Of a stretch of 33,112 nt of DNA, positions 1-8,958 are shown one piece after another (the stretch's first letter is position 1; every line of letters starts with the position of its first letter). Source of the DNA: DATKMG01 sp035541995. Lineage in GTDB: Bacteria; Acidobacteriota; Terriglobia; Versatilivoradales; Versatilivoraceae. The position numbers were made by a program, and so were the translations under genes. The stretch is from NCBI GenBank assembly GCA_035541995.1, contig DATKMG010000599.1, forward strand, positions 1-33,112. The letters are read 5' to 3'. A model generated the notes under the pieces. It saw only the letters and a program-made list of their open reading frames with translations, was not told the DNA's origin and ran no database searches.

Positions 1-1014
1 CAGGAAGCCCAGAACGTAAAAGCCAACTGTCCCAATGCCGTGCCGGTTGCAGCTGTCGATAATGGCGCGTTGCTGAGCCTCGGGAATGGGTCGCCGTCCG
101 ACTTTGCGCAGGGTCTCCGGTGACACAGATTCCACCCCAAAAGTAATGGCTCGCAATCCCACTCTATGGAGCTTTTCCACTAACTCCTCGTCCAATCGGT
201 CCAAGCGCGTTTCGAATTCAAACTGGATGTTAAGTCCCCGGGCTTGAATCTCATCACAAAGTTCCAGGCAGCGGTCCCGTTTCTCGGTGAATAGCGGATC
301 CCTGAAGCTCACATAAGGGAAGGAATAACGGTCGCAGAGCCACTCGATCTCGTCAACAATGTTCTTTACCTTGCGAGCCCTATACGCAGCCAGGATGCGG
401 TGAGGGCAATAGGTACAGAATTCCGGGCAACTGCGGCTAGCCATGACTGGAAACCCGTTTCCTCCCCAACGTTTACCAAAACCATACCAAGAGTTACGGC
501 GGTCATTGAGTAAATCCCAACGAGGAAAGGGCAGGACGTCTAAATCTGGCAATGCAGGACTCTCAACCATTCCTTCAAGTCTCTTTCCAGCTGCCAACTG
601 TAACATGGCCGACTCCGGTTCTCCCTGAATGAGGAAGTCAGCATGCTCAGCAAAGAGATGGGACATCTTGGAGGCTGCCAATCCTACGAACCCCACGCGA
701 ATACCGCGCTGTCTAGCTATATCGGCCCAGGCTATCTCCGAACGATAGTCCACCAATGAGGACAACACCAAAGCCACGTCCCCTTCCACTTGTTTACCCC
801 GTGTGTACACGACTTCGTGTCCCCGGCGTGCTGCAATCGCCGCCAGATAAGCCATTTGTACGCTGGGAAGGGTAAGAACGGCGCTCTTGACATAACTGTA
901 AACAGCGGTGACCTTGGAGAATGGAATCAACCTCGCTCCATAGCCACCGACAACTGTGTCCTTTGTCAGGTATCCTTCTCTGCCTTTAATGTCTGCAATG
1001 ATGATGCGCATCAT
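1..1014 (-). CDS. Radical SAM protein with N-terminal B12-binding-like domain (3' end cut by window)
   Basis: The frame is open from the ATG at 1014 to the window edge (338 codons), so the C-terminus is missing. Residues about 1-135 look like the Rossmann-type cobalamin-binding domain that precedes many radical SAM enzymes. A CxxxCxxC motif at C196, C200 and C203 is the expected site of the SAM-cleaving [4Fe-4S] cluster, and the preceding 'PRWDLL' stretch is typical of the B12-radical SAM (BchE/P-methylase-like) superfamily. The last visible residues (GFYVLGF) fit the conserved barrel strand of that superfamily. Known members do methylations, cyclisations and rearrangements on lipids or antibiotics; the substrate here cannot be inferred. 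Two ATGs are adjacent (1014 and 1011). It is the last gene of the leftward series and is separated from its upstream neighbour by 210 bases with nothing recognisable. Confidence 0.85.
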   Translation of the reverse strand, partial: MMRIIIADIKGREGYLTKDTVVGGYGARLIPFSKVTAVYSYVKSAVLTLPSVQMAYLAAIAARRGHEVVYTRGKQVEGDVALVLSSLVDYRSEIAWADIARQRGIRVGFVGLAASKMSHLFAEHADFLIQGEPESAMLQLAAGKRLEGMVESPALPDLDVLPFPRWDLLNDRRNSWYGFGKRWGGNGFPVMASRSCPEFCTYCPHRILAAYRARKVKNIVDEIEWLCDRYSFPYVSFRDPLFTEKRDRCLELCDEIQARGLNIQFEFETRLDRLDEELVEKLHRVGLRAITFGVESVSPETLRKVGRRPIPEAQQRAIIDSCNRHGIGTVGFYVLGFL

Positions 1015-1224
1015 CCATCCCCTTAATCGTCCCAAACGGACGGTCTCAAGACTTCACTCTCCTACCCAGACAGGAACGTTCGAATTGCTGTACCCCTGCC
1101 GAACAGCTAAAGTCCCGCTTTGATGCTCGATTTCGACACCTCAACTTGTCTTATGTAACAAGCCACGAGATCAATGACCTATAGCAAGGCAACTATCGAC
1201 CTGAAGACAGTTGGAACGGAGTTG

Positions 1225-1836
1225 CTACGCTTTGTTCGTGGATGCAGGCGGAGCCCTTGGAGAACGCGGAGTATTATCCTCCACATACAAAAAGACGACT
1301 GGAATTTCTCTCAGAACCAGACTCAGAGTTACTGAATCCAAGCATAGTTCGTGAGGTTCCAGCCACACAGAAAGGAAGTCGTTTTCTGCAGATTCGTAGA
1401 AGAAAGGCCAAACCCGGACAAGGGTATAGTCATTAGGGGTCGCAGGAAAGAAGCGCCCTCGGCCATCGTTCACCCAGACTAGGATTCGCGGGGCCCTTGA
1501 CAGTTCAATCAGATCGACGTCTCCATCAAGGTCAATATCAACCTCAACGAAGCTTGAGTTAGCCGGTCCTCTCCTGGCAGTGACCCCATCAATCAAAGGA
1601 AGACCCAAAGCCTCTCTGAACCCGAACTTCAGGTCACAGGGACTAATCTGGAGAATAGCCCTATCACTAAGTTCATTCTTTGAAACCCGATCCAGCTGAG
1701 AGGCAAGAAGGAGATAGGAAGGAGTCAAAGAAACACAAACTGCACTGAAGAACCAGAACAGGAAAACCAGGAGAAGGCATCTCCGATTAGAGAGGAACCT
1801 GATGGCTTGAAATTTCAATTGTTTTGAGTATTTCAT
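1225..1836 (-). CDS. Membrane-anchored or exported protein with one FG-GAP/VCBS-like calcium motif
   Basis: The protein has 203 residues. A basic N-terminus (1-19) is followed by a hydrophobic segment at about 20-45, either a signal anchor or a long signal peptide. Residues 98-110 carry alternating aspartates (D100, D102, D104, D106, D108) followed by 'NDGRGRF' at 123-129. That is the calcium-loop signature of FG-GAP/VCBS beta-propeller blades, but only one blade is visible, so a full propeller is unlikely. The function is unknown. The start at 1836 has a GAGAAGGG-like ribosome site upstream. It lies 291 bases downstream of the bat genes on the same strand, and that gap (1837-2127) shows no convincing gene or terminator. 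The assignment as a real gene rests on the motif plus the credible N-terminus. Confidence 0.6.
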   Translation of the reverse strand: MKYSKQLKFQAIRFLSNRRCLLLVFLFWFFSAVCVSLTPSYLLLASQLDRVSKNELSDRAILQISPCDLKFGFREALGLPLIDGVTARRGPANSSFVEVDIDLDGDVDLIELSRAPRILVWVNDGRGRFFPATPNDYTLVRVWPFFYESAENDFLSVWLEPHELCLDSVTLSLVLREIPVVFLYVEDNTPRSPRAPPASTNKA

Positions 1837-2127
1837 AGGCCCTTCTCACTGGTCAGGGTCACGATCTTGTGCGGGCAGAGTCCCGAAAAAAAAACCTCCA
1901 ATTCATGACTTTACATTGAACTTTCGAGGAAGGCGTTACATGGCGACATCAACGATACTGTTGTTTTCCTCATAAGGTCAACAAAATAATAGACTGCCAA
2001 GCCGTAGAGAGGGATTCGTCATGTCTCCACTCGACTTCGTCCTGGGGGTATTCTCATTTGAGGAGAGGGCTCGAAGCAGGTAATTCTTCATCGAATTCCG
2101 AATGGGCCAGGTAAATCTTGCCGGAAA

Positions 2128-2904
2128 TCAGATAATTCCGAGAACCGCTTTCTGAACCCATCCACTCCAACCATTATCCAGGCTGATCAACAACCATTCG
2201 CCCAGCTCATGCTGGATCCTTACCTTTAAGCCTTCGTGGATGGAGAACAATGTCGGATTCTCTGTCCCCGGCCCGCTTAGAACATCGACCTTCTCGACCA
2301 GGATAATCGCATCCCTGGTTGACCGAGCCTCATAGATCCGTAGGGCATTTGAGGCGCCCACAAACAGGAAGAGCAACCCCAATGCTAGACTCGTGCGGAA
2401 GGCAAACCGTCTGATTCGTTCCTTGTGTGCGAGGACGTAGACGGAGAATAAGACATTGGCAGTCAGGTAAAGCCCCAGTGCCAAAGCGGTCTCAGTATCG
2501 AGTGAAACGAAACGCCACAACCGGTTGAGTTGGCTCACCCAGAGCGATTGATAGGCCATTTCCACTTTGTCGGCAATCCGTCCCCGCGCCATAGCCAGGT
2601 TGCCAACAATCTCTGGGTCAGTTGGAGCGAGTTGCGCGGCTTTCTCATACAGGAGAATCGCCTTGCCAATTTCATTATTTTTGAAGAACGCGTTGGCCAG
2701 ATTATAGTAAACCGTCTCATTGACAAAACCGGTCCCAATAACTCTTTCGTAGCGGTCAATGGCATGCCTGTAATCGCCTTTAGAATAGTAGGAGTTCCCC
2801 GACTCAAACCACTCCCTTACCTTAGGAAGACGCTCATCCGCATAGGAGGAAAAGGCGAGTAACAAGCCAAGTGCGAGCCAAACGGTACCAACGTAATGTC
2901 TCAT
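2128..2904 (-). CDS. batE: BatE-like TPR/SH3 membrane protein
   Basis: This is the last gene of the Bat aerotolerance operon, 258 residues. It has a signal peptide (about 1-23), two or more tetratricopeptide repeats (about 30-105, with pattern residues in 'GNSYYSKGDYRHAIDRYE' and 'YNLANAFFKNNEIGKAILLYEKA'), two hydrophobic segments (about 138-160 and 170-190), and a C-terminal bacterial SH3-like domain (about 200-256, ending in 'NGWSGWVQKAV'). That order is typical of BatE. Its role is probably protein-protein contact on the periplasmic side of the Bat complex. I chose the ATG at 2904 over the TTG at 2910: GGAG lies about nine bases before the ATG but only three before the TTG. The gene begins two bases after the batD stop, so translation is likely coupled. 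Confidence 0.82.
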   Translation of the reverse strand: MRHYVGTVWLALGLLLAFSSYADERLPKVREWFESGNSYYSKGDYRHAIDRYERVIGTGFVNETVYYNLANAFFKNNEIGKAILLYEKAAQLAPTDPEIVGNLAMARGRIADKVEMAYQSLWVSQLNRLWRFVSLDTETALALGLYLTANVLFSVYVLAHKERIRRFAFRTSLALGLLFLFVGASNALRIYEARSTRDAIILVEKVDVLSGPGTENPTLFSIHEGLKVRIQHELGEWLLISLDNGWSGWVQKAVLGII

Positions 2905-2906
2905 CG

Positions 2907-4751
2907 TCAACTTCTCCGTTCGATCCTCACCACAACGTCTCTTGCCTTTTCGAATAGGGCTTCCAGCCCAGGCCTGTCCAATGAGACAGGAGCGTACCGG
3001 GCAAAGTTGCAGTCCTCCAGAACCTTTACGAGATCTTCAATCAACGGCTCCTCCCAATGCTGTTCATTCAGGTATCGGCGAACCTGCTGGGAGGTGATCT
3101 CGATCTGCGGGAGATTGAACTTATCGCTTAGATATCCCGTAACCGAGTCGAGGAGGATACCGTGGAATTGTCCCAGTTGATTGGCTTTTAAGCATTTTCG
3201 GGCCTGAGCCAGACGTTTCTCTGTGATCTTGCCGGCGCGGCGACTCCGAAAACCCTTCAGGTCTTCTTGAAGCCGAGTCTGTTGACGGGTGTGGACAAGT
3301 AAACCTACATTGAAAAGCAAGGGCAGCAGGATGATTCCAAACAACCATTGGGATTGGTAAAGGAATCGGGAATGGTCGCGCAATGGCGCGGCCGGGATTT
3401 TCAGATAGCTGATGTCGCTTCCTCGTTTGACAACACTCTGCGGCGATACTGCCACCCCAAATGATGATTCTGTCGGCTGCCCGCTTCCCGGGGCGACGGC
3501 CACCTGGATCGGAGGTGCCTGCTTTTCCAAATAGCGGTGCTCAGCAGGCGAGAAATATGTGAATCGCAGCTCAGGGATGGACTCCACCCCGGGTGCCAGG
3601 GGGACAATCACATATTCCCAGGCCTTTGACCCTTGAAGGAGATCATTACGAACCGAAACTTCATCACGACTCTTTGACGAATAGATTTTGAATCCGGGCA
3701 GGTCAGGCAAGGGGAACTCCGTGATGGTCCGGAGATTTCCTGCTCCCGAGAGTCGAACTCTGAGATTAATTGCATCGCCAGTGACTGCTCTGCTCTTATC
3801 CACCGAGGATTCGAGGCGAAATTCTCCCACGGCACCACCGAATGCAGGAGGTCTCCCAGTTTCAGGCAAAGGACTTACCTTGATGGAAAGCGGCGCCGTC
3901 TTGCGTACAGCAACGTCCTGATTAGGGAAGGAAAACGGACTACCTGAAGTGCGGACCAACAAATTGAAAGTCGAAGGGGGTATTTCGATGGTCCCGCTCT
4001 TGGTCGGAAACAGGATCTGTTTCTTGACGACATACTCGACATACCGTTTGCCGTTAAGGACTCGATTTCGGGACTCGGGCGTTTTGGGCAAAGTCACCTC
4101 CTCAGACCAGAAACCAGTCAGTGGTGAGCTTTCCTTCAACTCGACCTGGACAACAGGGATCTGGGCGAGGACTTTATAGGACAATACAATCTGTTCCCCC
4201 ACGTAGGCATTCTTTTTGTCGACCTCTGCCGTGGTGATCAAGTCCTCCCGACGGGGTGTACGGTCCCTGAAGGGGCTGTCTTCCTCCAAGCCCATATCGT
4301 CAAAAATCGAAAATGGGCTGCGTCTGCGGGGAGCGGAGCGCTGCCCGGTACCTGCATCCTTCACGACCCGCACATAGAGTTCCTTGGTTTCGTATACCTT
4401 TCCTCCGATCTTCAGGGGAAGGGGAGGAATTCTTAAGGTTCCTTCCTTCTGGGGCTCAAATACATAGACAAAACTCTGACTCGAAGTGGCCTGTCCGTTG
4501 ATCCATTGGAAGCTTCGGGCGACCGAAGGACCAGCCTCCAGCTTCAATCCTTCAATCTTGGGCATCTGCGGGGCCTCTGCACCCCCAGCCGGACCATTGA
4601 CTCTCAGCGTTAAGGTCAACTGATCGTTCAACCCCACAGGGTTTGGATCAACTTCAGCAGTCACCGAAACTTCCTCCGCTAACACGAAGCCACCAATAAA
4701 GAGAAACACGAATAGTAAAATCAGAACTTTGAGCGGCTCGAGCTTAACCAT
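2907..4751 (-). CDS. batD: BatD family oxygen-tolerance protein
   Basis: The protein has 614 residues. A signal peptide (about 1-26, ending near 'VLA') is followed by several Ig-like beta domains. The start 'VSVTAEVDPNPVGLNDQLTL' is the characteristic BatD opening, and 'TAEVDKKNAYVGEQIVLSYKV' begins a second domain. A transmembrane segment lies at about 465-490 ('QWLFGIILLPLLFNVGLLV'), and a cytoplasmic helical tail follows. Known BatD proteins work with the VWA proteins BatA and BatB at the inner membrane; the precise molecular role is not established. The frame extends upstream to 4841, into the end of batC, but the residues added there are basic and not signal-like. The ATG at 4751 puts the hydrophobic core in the right place and has AAAGGTG just upstream. 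Confidence 0.88.
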   Translation of the reverse strand: MVKLEPLKVLILLFVFLFIGGFVLAEEVSVTAEVDPNPVGLNDQLTLTLRVNGPAGGAEAPQMPKIEGLKLEAGPSVARSFQWINGQATSSQSFVYVFEPQKEGTLRIPPLPLKIGGKVYETKELYVRVVKDAGTGQRSAPRRRSPFSIFDDMGLEEDSPFRDRTPRREDLITTAEVDKKNAYVGEQIVLSYKVLAQIPVVQVELKESSPLTGFWSEEVTLPKTPESRNRVLNGKRYVEYVVKKQILFPTKSGTIEIPPSTFNLLVRTSGSPFSFPNQDVAVRKTAPLSIKVSPLPETGRPPAFGGAVGEFRLESSVDKSRAVTGDAINLRVRLSGAGNLRTITEFPLPDLPGFKIYSSKSRDEVSVRNDLLQGSKAWEYVIVPLAPGVESIPELRFTYFSPAEHRYLEKQAPPIQVAVAPGSGQPTESSFGVAVSPQSVVKRGSDISYLKIPAAPLRDHSRFLYQSQWLFGIILLPLLFNVGLLVHTRQQTRLQEDLKGFRSRRAGKITEKRLAQARKCLKANQLGQFHGILLDSVTGYLSDKFNLPQIEITSQQVRRYLNEQHWEEPLIEDLVKVLEDCNFARYAPVSLDRPGLEALFEKARDVVVRIERRS

Positions 4752-4834
4752 GTTCACCTTTGTGCCGCGCCTCCTTAAAAGACCTTTCCATTGGAATATC
4801 CGATAAGTCCTTTGGGATTTACCACCGGATTCCG

Positions 4835-5608
4835 CTACCAATCCCTCCCGGAAGGCTGGCTTCTTTGCAACCTCAAGATTTGCTTTTGCTGCTCCTTTTT
4901 TTCCTGGTCATTTATGGCATCAAGGATTCGCAAAGCTTCTCGCTGGTCCATCTCCTTGTTTAGTTCCCCCTCGGGGCGAGGGTTCCGCTGACTCTGATCA
5001 GGCTGTGTCTTTGCCTTGGAATCTTTCTCGTTTTTAGACTCACGACCAGCCTGTTCCCTAGGCTTTTCTTCTTTCTTCCCTCCATTCGATTGGTCCTGCT
5101 TTTCCTGTGACGAACCGCTTTTATCTCTTTGACTCTTGTCAGGGGTTTTCGATTCCTGCTTCTGCTGGCTCTCTTCCAGCTTTTTCAAGGCCAACTCCAG
5201 ATTGTGCTTCGCATCACGGTCTTTCGAGTCAATTTCCAGGGCTTTCTGGTAAGACTCGGCTGCAGCTTGATACTGGCCCATCTGGTAGTAACTGTTTCCT
5301 TTGTTAAAGCAGACCTTTTGCTCCAGTCCGGACACTGCCGCCGAAACAGACTTCCCATATTCCTTGAGTGCTTCCGTGTATTTCTTCTGCTGATAGAGTG
5401 TGTTAGCAATGTTATATGAGATTTCCGGGCGCGGCTTCTTGTAATCCTGGGCTGCAACATACTTCTCCAGTGCTTCAGAGTAGGACTTCTCCCTATAGCA
5501 GGAATTGCCCGCTGAATTCTCACGGGATACCTTATCTCTCCAAACCTGTCCACTAACTGACAAGCAGGCAGCAAAACAGAGAAGGATTGTGCAGCAGATC
5601 CTCTTCAT
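4835..5608 (-). CDS. batC: BatC-like TPR lipoprotein/periplasmic protein
   Basis: The protein has 257 residues. A signal peptide (MKRICCTILLCFAACLSVSG) precedes three TPR-like units between about 25 and 145, including 'NKGNSYYQMGQYQAAAESYQ'. The C-terminal third (about 150-245) is highly charged and low in complexity, rich in K, E, Q, S and D, and probably disordered. TPR plus charged tail is the usual BatC layout. I chose the ATG at 5608, which is preceded by CGAGGA at good spacing; the frame remains open to 5668, but that extension has no signal character. It lies between batB (60 bases upstream) and batD (83 bases downstream), consistent with a scaffold for the VWA proteins. Symbol use follows the order batA-batB-batC-batD-batE. 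Confidence 0.82.
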   Translation of the reverse strand: MKRICCTILLCFAACLSVSGQVWRDKVSRENSAGNSCYREKSYSEALEKYVAAQDYKKPRPEISYNIANTLYQQKKYTEALKEYGKSVSAAVSGLEQKVCFNKGNSYYQMGQYQAAAESYQKALEIDSKDRDAKHNLELALKKLEESQQKQESKTPDKSQRDKSGSSQEKQDQSNGGKKEEKPREQAGRESKNEKDSKAKTQPDQSQRNPRPEGELNKEMDQREALRILDAINDQEKKEQQKQILRLQRSQPSGRDW

Positions 5609-5668
5609 GATTCCTCGGAGCAAGCCTTCCATTTGATTATACGTTAGCCCACTTACAAAGTGGACCAC

Positions 5669-6694
5669 TTAGCCTCCAATTCCGATCCCCTTCCCCTTTC
5701 TGGTTTCATCGGTCACTACCATTTCCAGCACAACGAGGAACAATCCTATACCCAGAGGTATCTGGAATCGATCGACCAGCGTGAGGTACTGGCGAGACTG
5801 GAATTCCTTGCGGTCCATCTGGGAAATCAGGCCGGCAATCCGTTCCACTTCCTCCTCTCCAGGCGTGGCACGGAAGTACTGTCCTCCAGTTACCGAAGCC
5901 AGGTTCGCCAAGGTGGATTCCTCCAACCGGCTCACCACCACACTTCCTTCTTCGCTCTTCTTGTACCCCACCACGTTACCCTTGTCGTCATGGAGAGGGA
6001 TGGGTTGGCCCGCCGCAGTACCAATACCTAGCGCATAAATCACCACTCCAGCTTTGCCCGCTTCTTCGGCAGCTTTCAATGGGTCTCCTTCGAGACTTTC
6101 GCCATCAGTCACCAAGATCACCACTTTGTAGCGGCGCTCACCGGAATTGAAGGCCCTGGTTGCGGTTCTCAAGGCCTCTCCAATGTTGGTTCCAGGCAGC
6201 GGAATCGCCGCGGTGTCGATAATTTCCAGGAATAGCCTGACCGCATTCTGATCGATGGTTAAGGGGCAATTGACCTGGCTCATCCCGGCAAAGACCACCA
6301 GGCCCACCCGGTCTCCCTGGAGCCTGTCGATTAAGGCCCTTATTTCATGTTTGGCCTTTTCCAGCCGGTTTGGCGGCACATCTTGTGTATCCATGCTCAG
6401 CGACGTGTCAAGAACTACTAAGAGGTCGATACCTTTTCGTTTGACAGTCTCGTAACGGGTTCCCCACTGCGGCCGGACGAGTGCCAGCAGGAGAAAAGAG
6501 ACCGAGAGAAGGAATGTCGCGACTTTGAACAGCTGTCTCGCCTTGCTTGTGCCGCAGATCAGGCGTTCTATCAAGTGTATCTCTGCGAAACGAAGCAACG
6601 CCCTTCGCTTCTGCCGGAAGCTCCACCAGGCAAACACAACTAAGCCCGGAATCAACCAGTAGAAATTCCAGTACTCTGGATCCGCAAAATGCAT
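5669..6694 (-). CDS. batB: BatB, VWA-domain membrane protein
   Basis: The protein has 341 residues. Hydrophobic segments lie at about 12-26, 56-75 and 308-328, with a von Willebrand factor A domain between them. The metal-ion-dependent adhesion site is complete: DTSLS at 96-100, T169 in 'PGTN', and TDGES at 196-200. 'ALVRPQWG' just before the domain is the conserved Bat-family linker. The VWA domain is expected to face the periplasm and to bind divalent metal and partner proteins. It starts 25 bases after the batA stop. Its N-terminal 'FADPEYWNFYWLIP' matches the 'FADPWFLLLLVVIP' of BatA, as expected for paralogues. The C-terminus is glycine-rich and ends three codons after the basic KGKG stretch. 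No strong ribosome site is visible. Confidence 0.92.
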   Translation of the reverse strand: MHFADPEYWNFYWLIPGLVVFAWWSFRQKRRALLRFAEIHLIERLICGTSKARQLFKVATFLLSVSFLLLALVRPQWGTRYETVKRKGIDLLVVLDTSLSMDTQDVPPNRLEKAKHEIRALIDRLQGDRVGLVVFAGMSQVNCPLTIDQNAVRLFLEIIDTAAIPLPGTNIGEALRTATRAFNSGERRYKVVILVTDGESLEGDPLKAAEEAGKAGVVIYALGIGTAAGQPIPLHDDKGNVVGYKKSEEGSVVVSRLEESTLANLASVTGGQYFRATPGEEEVERIAGLISQMDRKEFQSRQYLTLVDRFQIPLGIGLFLVVLEMVVTDETRKGKGIGIGG

Positions 6695-6719
6695 CGAGAA
6701 TGGCTCGCGATCGAATTAA

Positions 6720-7733
6720 TCAGGGTAACTGCCTCAATCGGGTTTGTCCGAGAAGGAATACTCCAAGTATTAAACCTAAGCCGGGCCAGACAAAGTAACT
6801 GAAGATCTCGTTGTAGTGAGTGTAAGATTTCACGCTGACCCTTGATTTCTCAAGACTGTTTATCGTGTTAAAGACCTGCTGGAGCGAGTCGCGATCCACG
6901 GCCCGGAAATACTTTCCTGCCGTCATCTCAGCAATCTTCTTCAGGAGAACCTCGTCAATTTGGACTTCCACCTCAACATAGCGCTTTCCATATACAGGAT
7001 CGTCTACGGGCATGGGAGCGACACCCTCTTTGCCCACGCCGATCGTGTAGATCTTCATTCCCAAACTCTTGGCGATCTCCGCAGCTGTTAAGGGATCGAT
7101 TTCCCCTGTGTTGTTGACTCCATCAGTCAAGAGGATGATAATTCGGCTCTTGGCTTTTGACGGCCGAAGGCGGTTAATTGCATTTGCCAAACCATTTCCG
7201 ATCGCCGTTCCGTCCTCGATCGTGCCCAGTTTGATGTCCTCAACTTGTTTCAGGAGAACGTCATAGTCAATGGTCAGCGGACATTTGGTGAAACTTCGTG
7301 CCGCAAAGATGACGATCCCAATCCGGTCGGCGCTACGTCCCTGTATGAAGTCTCGAACCTCTTGTTTGGCCACACTGATCCGGTTGTTAGGACGAAAATC
7401 CTCGGCAGCCATGCTACCTGAGGTATCAACGGCAATCATGATGTCGACGCCTTCTGTCTGAATATCCTCTTCTGCAGATCCCAGTTGAGGCCTCGCAAAA
7501 GCCACAATGAGCAAAGTGAGGCCAGCCAGTTTAAGAAAGAAAAGCGCCTGTTGGAGCCGAATCGTCCAAGGACTGGCGAGGCGGCTCAACGGTTGGGTGG
7601 ACGGGAAGATAATCCCCCCTTGAGATCGCTTCGACATTCGACGATGGAGAAGCCATAAGGCAGGGATTACCACCAGCAATAATAAGAACCATGGGTCCGC
7701 AAAGCGAAACTGGCTGAACGCGCTTCCCTTCAT
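6720..7733 (-). CDS. batA: BatA, VWA-domain membrane protein
   Basis: The protein has 337 residues, the usual BatA length. Transmembrane segments lie at about 14-30, 63-80 and 310-330. The VWA domain carries an intact MIDAS: DTSGS at 103-107, T176 region 'DGTAIGNG', and TDG at 203-205. BatA and BatB homologues in Bacteroides and Leptospira sit in moxR-bat operons linked to stress and oxygen tolerance; the direct biochemical activity is not known. The ATG at 7733 overlaps the TGA of the upstream gene by four bases (ATGA), strong evidence for translational coupling and for this start. Confidence 0.93.
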   Translation of the reverse strand: MKGSAFSQFRFADPWFLLLLVVIPALWLLHRRMSKRSQGGIIFPSTQPLSRLASPWTIRLQQALFFLKLAGLTLLIVAFARPQLGSAEEDIQTEGVDIMIAVDTSGSMAAEDFRPNNRISVAKQEVRDFIQGRSADRIGIVIFAARSFTKCPLTIDYDVLLKQVEDIKLGTIEDGTAIGNGLANAINRLRPSKAKSRIIILLTDGVNNTGEIDPLTAAEIAKSLGMKIYTIGVGKEGVAPMPVDDPVYGKRYVEVEVQIDEVLLKKIAEMTAGKYFRAVDRDSLQQVFNTINSLEKSRVSVKSYTHYNEIFSYFVWPGLGLILGVFLLGQTRLRQLP

Positions 7734-8731
7734 CGATTCGACACCTCTATCGCGGTGACCGACGGCGTCAATTCCCGTTCGGTTGTTTCGACGATTGTGT
7801 AGGCCGTTTCTACAATGTCTTTGACTTCCTCTTCCGAGGGATGGTACTTGGCAAACTTGACCAGGTCACAGCCGGTCAAGAAGTGCCTGATCAGGTCGGT
7901 TTGGCCAGAGGGCAACACCGTGGTTCCCAAATCTCGCATAAACTCTTCGGACGTCAGCTCGAGGGAGAGGATTCCAAGTCTTGATCCCAAGTATCTCTTG
8001 ACTATCTCTGAAATCTCCAGATAGAAAGCCTTATAAAGACCCCGCTCGACCAATTGTTTTGCCAGCAAACGGCTGATGGCTTCTCGCACTATTTCCTCAG
8101 CAGACCGCCTGTCGAGCACCGTCTTTGTTGCAGCCTGTTTCCCTTTCCGGAAATGCCGGATCACCTGGTAGATCAAGGTCAGTCCCGCCAAGATGGCTAT
8201 GACGGTCAGGAGGAACGGCTTGTAGTCTGGAGGGATTTCGGCTTGCGGCTTGAGATCTCTTAGGGTTTCATCGCTTCCTGACAACACCGACTTGACCTTG
8301 ATTGGAATGGCGGAAGAACTAACCTTCTCCATCCTGCCGTTGCTATCCAATAATTCCACATCAAAGGCTGGAATCTCAGAATCTCCGGTCCTATAGATGG
8401 CTAGTTGAATTTCGTAGACGTCTGTACTCCAGCCTAGTGGCTTTCCGGGCACCGTGGAGTGGTTTACATTCCGGACCGTCCATGGGCCCAACTTTCCTGA
8501 AAAAGAGGGGAACTGTACTTTCATACCATCGGTGTGGGAGACTTCGACTCTCAGGTTAAGAACATCACCAATGGTGATCGTTGATTGGTCAACAAAGGCC
8601 CTAAGGGAGGGCTGGGAGACTTCGGATAAAGCAGTCCCAGCCAGAGCGGCCCACAAGACGAGCAATCCAGACACTAAGTCACCAACATCTCTGTAGACCT
8701 TCCCTTTCTTTGCTCTGCAAGAGTGCCTCAT
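7730..8731 (-). CDS. Single-pass membrane protein with BatD-like Ig domain and DUF4381-like cytoplasmic tail
   Basis: The protein has 333 residues. It has an N-terminal signal sequence (about 16-38, after a basic start), a periplasmic beta-rich domain (about 40-165; 'VDQSTITIGDVLNLRVEV' resembles the first Ig-like domain of BatD), a transmembrane helix (about 170-192), and a helical cytoplasmic region (about 205-320, 'AEEIVREAISRLLAKQLVERGLYKAFYLEISEIVKRYLG'). That helical region resembles the DUF4381/BatD C-terminal region. Proteins of this kind commonly lie between the DUF58 gene and batA, so its position fits. It probably anchors or regulates the VWA proteins. The gene overlaps batA by four bases. 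The ribosome site before the ATG is weak (GAAAAG). Confidence 0.75.
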   Translation of the reverse strand: MRHSCRAKKGKVYRDVGDLVSGLLVLWAALAGTALSEVSQPSLRAFVDQSTITIGDVLNLRVEVSHTDGMKVQFPSFSGKLGPWTVRNVNHSTVPGKPLGWSTDVYEIQLAIYRTGDSEIPAFDVELLDSNGRMEKVSSSAIPIKVKSVLSGSDETLRDLKPQAEIPPDYKPFLLTVIAILAGLTLIYQVIRHFRKGKQAATKTVLDRRSAEEIVREAISRLLAKQLVERGLYKAFYLEISEIVKRYLGSRLGILSLELTSEEFMRDLGTTVLPSGQTDLIRHFLTGCDLVKFAKYHPSEEEVKDIVETAYTIVETTERELTPSVTAIEVSNR

Positions 8732-8958
8732 GATCTTTTCAAGCTCACATCGGCCGATGAAAATCGACCTCGGAGAGGTCGATTGAGAATAGCCCAGCGC
8801 TTCAGCGCTGGGCTACTTTCAAGTGCTCTTACAAACCACATTCATGAAAACCTTCTCGATCGATACAACAACCCGGTGACAAAAGAGCAGATATCCAGGA
8901 TCGATACCTTGAAGATGTCTCAGTGCTTCCATGCGTCGGGGCCCATCAGTCAGTCAGG
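8732..8958. repeat. Intergenic stretch with REP-like double hairpin (8762-8815)
   Basis: This 227-base gap interrupts an otherwise compact operon. A perfect 9-bp inverted repeat (8762-8770 with 8776-8784, 5-base loop) is followed after five bases by a perfect 11-bp stem (8790-8800 with 8805-8815, TTCA loop). The linker and stem start read GAGAATAGCC and the stem is followed by CTTTC. The same architecture with different stem bases occurs at 29754-29813, which points to a dispersed REP-type element rather than a private terminator. In the transcript it could still act as a processing or attenuation site. Confidence 0.6.

Noticed and set aside
443..1026. Two short plus-strand frames over the first 1 kb
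   Set aside because: Both are antisense to the radical SAM gene, which has an intact CxxxCxxC motif.
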